5,730 nucleotides of DNA, taken from contig JACQHA010000097.1 of assembly GCA_016199255.1 (NCBI GenBank), positions 1 through 5,730 on the forward strand, read 5' to 3'. Below the pieces are notes generated by a model. The model was not told the DNA's origin. It saw only the letters and a program-made list of their open reading frames with translations, and searched no databases. Positions 4,886-5,730 of this stretch are shown here, in pieces. A program made the translations under genes and the position numbers. Source of the DNA: Deinococcus sp. (GTDB lineage: Bacteria > Deinococcota > Deinococci > JACQHA01). Numbering within the stretch: the first letter of the stretch is position 1; each line of letters opens with the position of its first letter.

Positions 4886-5730
4886 ATGGGCGTGAGAGCA
4901 GTGGTGATGGAGCGTCCCGGGAAGCTGGCAGTCAAGCAGTTCCCTTACCCCAAAGTGACCCAGGGCGCCATGCTGGTGCGCATTACCCTGAGCGGCATCT
5001 GCGGCACCGACAAGCACAGCTTCCAGGGTTTCATCGACCAGTACTCGGGGCACGCGCAGCCCAAGCGGATTCCCTTTCCCATTATTCCCGGCCACGAAAA
5101 CGTGGCTGTCATTGTAGAAATGCCCACCCCCTGGCGCGACTTCGAAGGCCAGCCGCTGGCAGTAGGCGACCGGGTGGTGGTGGCGGCCAATGTTTCCTGT
5201 GGCCAGTGCTATTACTGCCGCCAGGGCTTTCCCTACTACTTCTGCGAGAACACCACCGATTACGGCAACAACCTCTCGGCTGCTGAGCCGCCTCATCTCT
5301 TCGGGGGCTGGGCCGAGTACCTGTACGTGCTGCCCGGGAGCTGTGTCTATAAAGTCCCCCCAGGGCTGCCCGACCACCATGCGGTCATGGGGGAACTCAT
5401 GGCCGTCACTGCCAGCCTAGACCGGGCCAAGCAGTTTTCCACGGTGGGCAACGACGGGTTCCGCTTTAGCGACACGGTGCTGGTGCAGGGAGTAGCTGCC
5501 GTAGGCATCTGCCACGTGATCAAGGCACAGATGCTGGGAGCCGGGCAGATTCTTGCCACTGATCTGTCCAATTGCCGGCTGCAACTAGCCAAAGAGTTTG
5601 GCGCCACCCTCTGCCTGAACGTGGCCGAGACCACGCTGGAGGAGCGGCGGGAGCGCATCGCCGAAATGACCCACGGCCGCGGGCCAGACGTGGTGGTGGA
5701 GTGCGCCGGCGTGCCAGAGGCGGTGGTGGA
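4886..5730 (+). CDS. Zinc-dependent medium-chain dehydrogenase (alcohol/polyol/threonine dehydrogenase-like), partial at right edge
   Basis: The first 281 codons of a medium-chain dehydrogenase whose 3' end lies outside the window. Catalytic-zinc ligands are visible: Cys39 in SGICGTDKH, His70-Glu71 in PGHEN, and Glu170 in GELMAVT. The structural-zinc lobe is Cys105, Cys108, Cys111 and Cys120 (CGQCYYC then FPYYFC). The last gap is eight residues rather than the usual seven. The Rossmann domain begins at DTVLVQGVAAVGI (196-208). The usual GxGxxG reads GVAAVG, with alanine at the second glycine, and Asp226 at the end of the second strand favours NAD. A loop of extra residues (182-195) precedes it. 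The ATG at 4886 is supported by GGGAG four bases upstream and by the VRAVVMERPG start typical of the family. It lies 100 bp after the Gfo/Idh/MocA gene and is probably co-expressed, oxidising a hydroxyl of a sugar, polyol or amino-acid-like substrate. The exact substrate is unknown. Confidence 0.9.
   Translation, partial: MGVRAVVMERPGKLAVKQFPYPKVTQGAMLVRITLSGICGTDKHSFQGFIDQYSGHAQPKRIPFPIIPGHENVAVIVEMPTPWRDFEGQPLAVGDRVVVAANVSCGQCYYCRQGFPYYFCENTTDYGNNLSAAEPPHLFGGWAEYLYVLPGSCVYKVPPGLPDHHAVMGELMAVTASLDRAKQFSTVGNDGFRFSDTVLVQGVAAVGICHVIKAQMLGAGQILATDLSNCRLQLAKEFGATLCLNVAETTLEERRERIAEMTHGRGPDVVVECAGVPEAVV

Noticed and set aside
4826..5380. A 184-codon open reading frame on the minus strand
   Set aside because: It lies antisense to the zinc dehydrogenase, whose zinc-ligand and GHE motifs prove the plus-strand frame. 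The antisense product has no recognisable features.

Overview
The window looks like a piece of a moderately GC-rich bacterial chromosome. SBP and Gfo/Idh/MocA genes carry canonical Shine-Dalgarno sequences (AGGAGG), and a textbook sigma-70-type promoter is present. The solute-binding protein has a signal peptide without a lipobox cysteine, which suggests a soluble periplasmic protein and so a two-membrane envelope. I cannot assign a phylum from the sequence. Nothing looks like a mobile element, CRISPR array, tRNA or rRNA.

Layout. Positions 1-3524 carry four genes on the minus strand. In transcription order they are: a TauE/SafE-family anion exporter (2673-3524), a DUF1634-like small membrane protein overlapping its stop as GTGA (2335-2676), an unrecognised cytosolic 236-residue protein with a Cys/His cluster (1574-2284), and a periplasmic solute-binding protein of an ABC importer (59-1285). 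A strong promoter (TTGACA-17-TATCAT, 1538-1566) sits immediately after the stop of the 236-residue gene. The binding protein therefore probably has its own transcript, with an unusually long leader of about 245 nt. That leader holds an 8-bp hairpin and an orphan perfect Shine-Dalgarno sequence. A 14-bp perfect GC-rich stem-loop follows the binding-protein gene at the window edge, where permease genes would be expected next.

Positions 3655-5730 carry two genes on the plus strand, divergent from the exporter: a Gfo/Idh/MocA-family NAD(P)-dependent oxidoreductase (3655-4785) and a zinc-dependent medium-chain dehydrogenase (4886 to beyond the right edge).

How they may work together (inference): a substrate-binding protein plus two dehydrogenases of sugar/polyol-active families suggests uptake and oxidation of a carbohydrate-like compound. 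The neighbouring TauE-type exporter leaves open that a sulfur-containing or acidic by-product is expelled, but no gene here proves that. The genes themselves are largely of known families. The least explained parts are the 236-residue protein and the long structured leader of the binding-protein gene.
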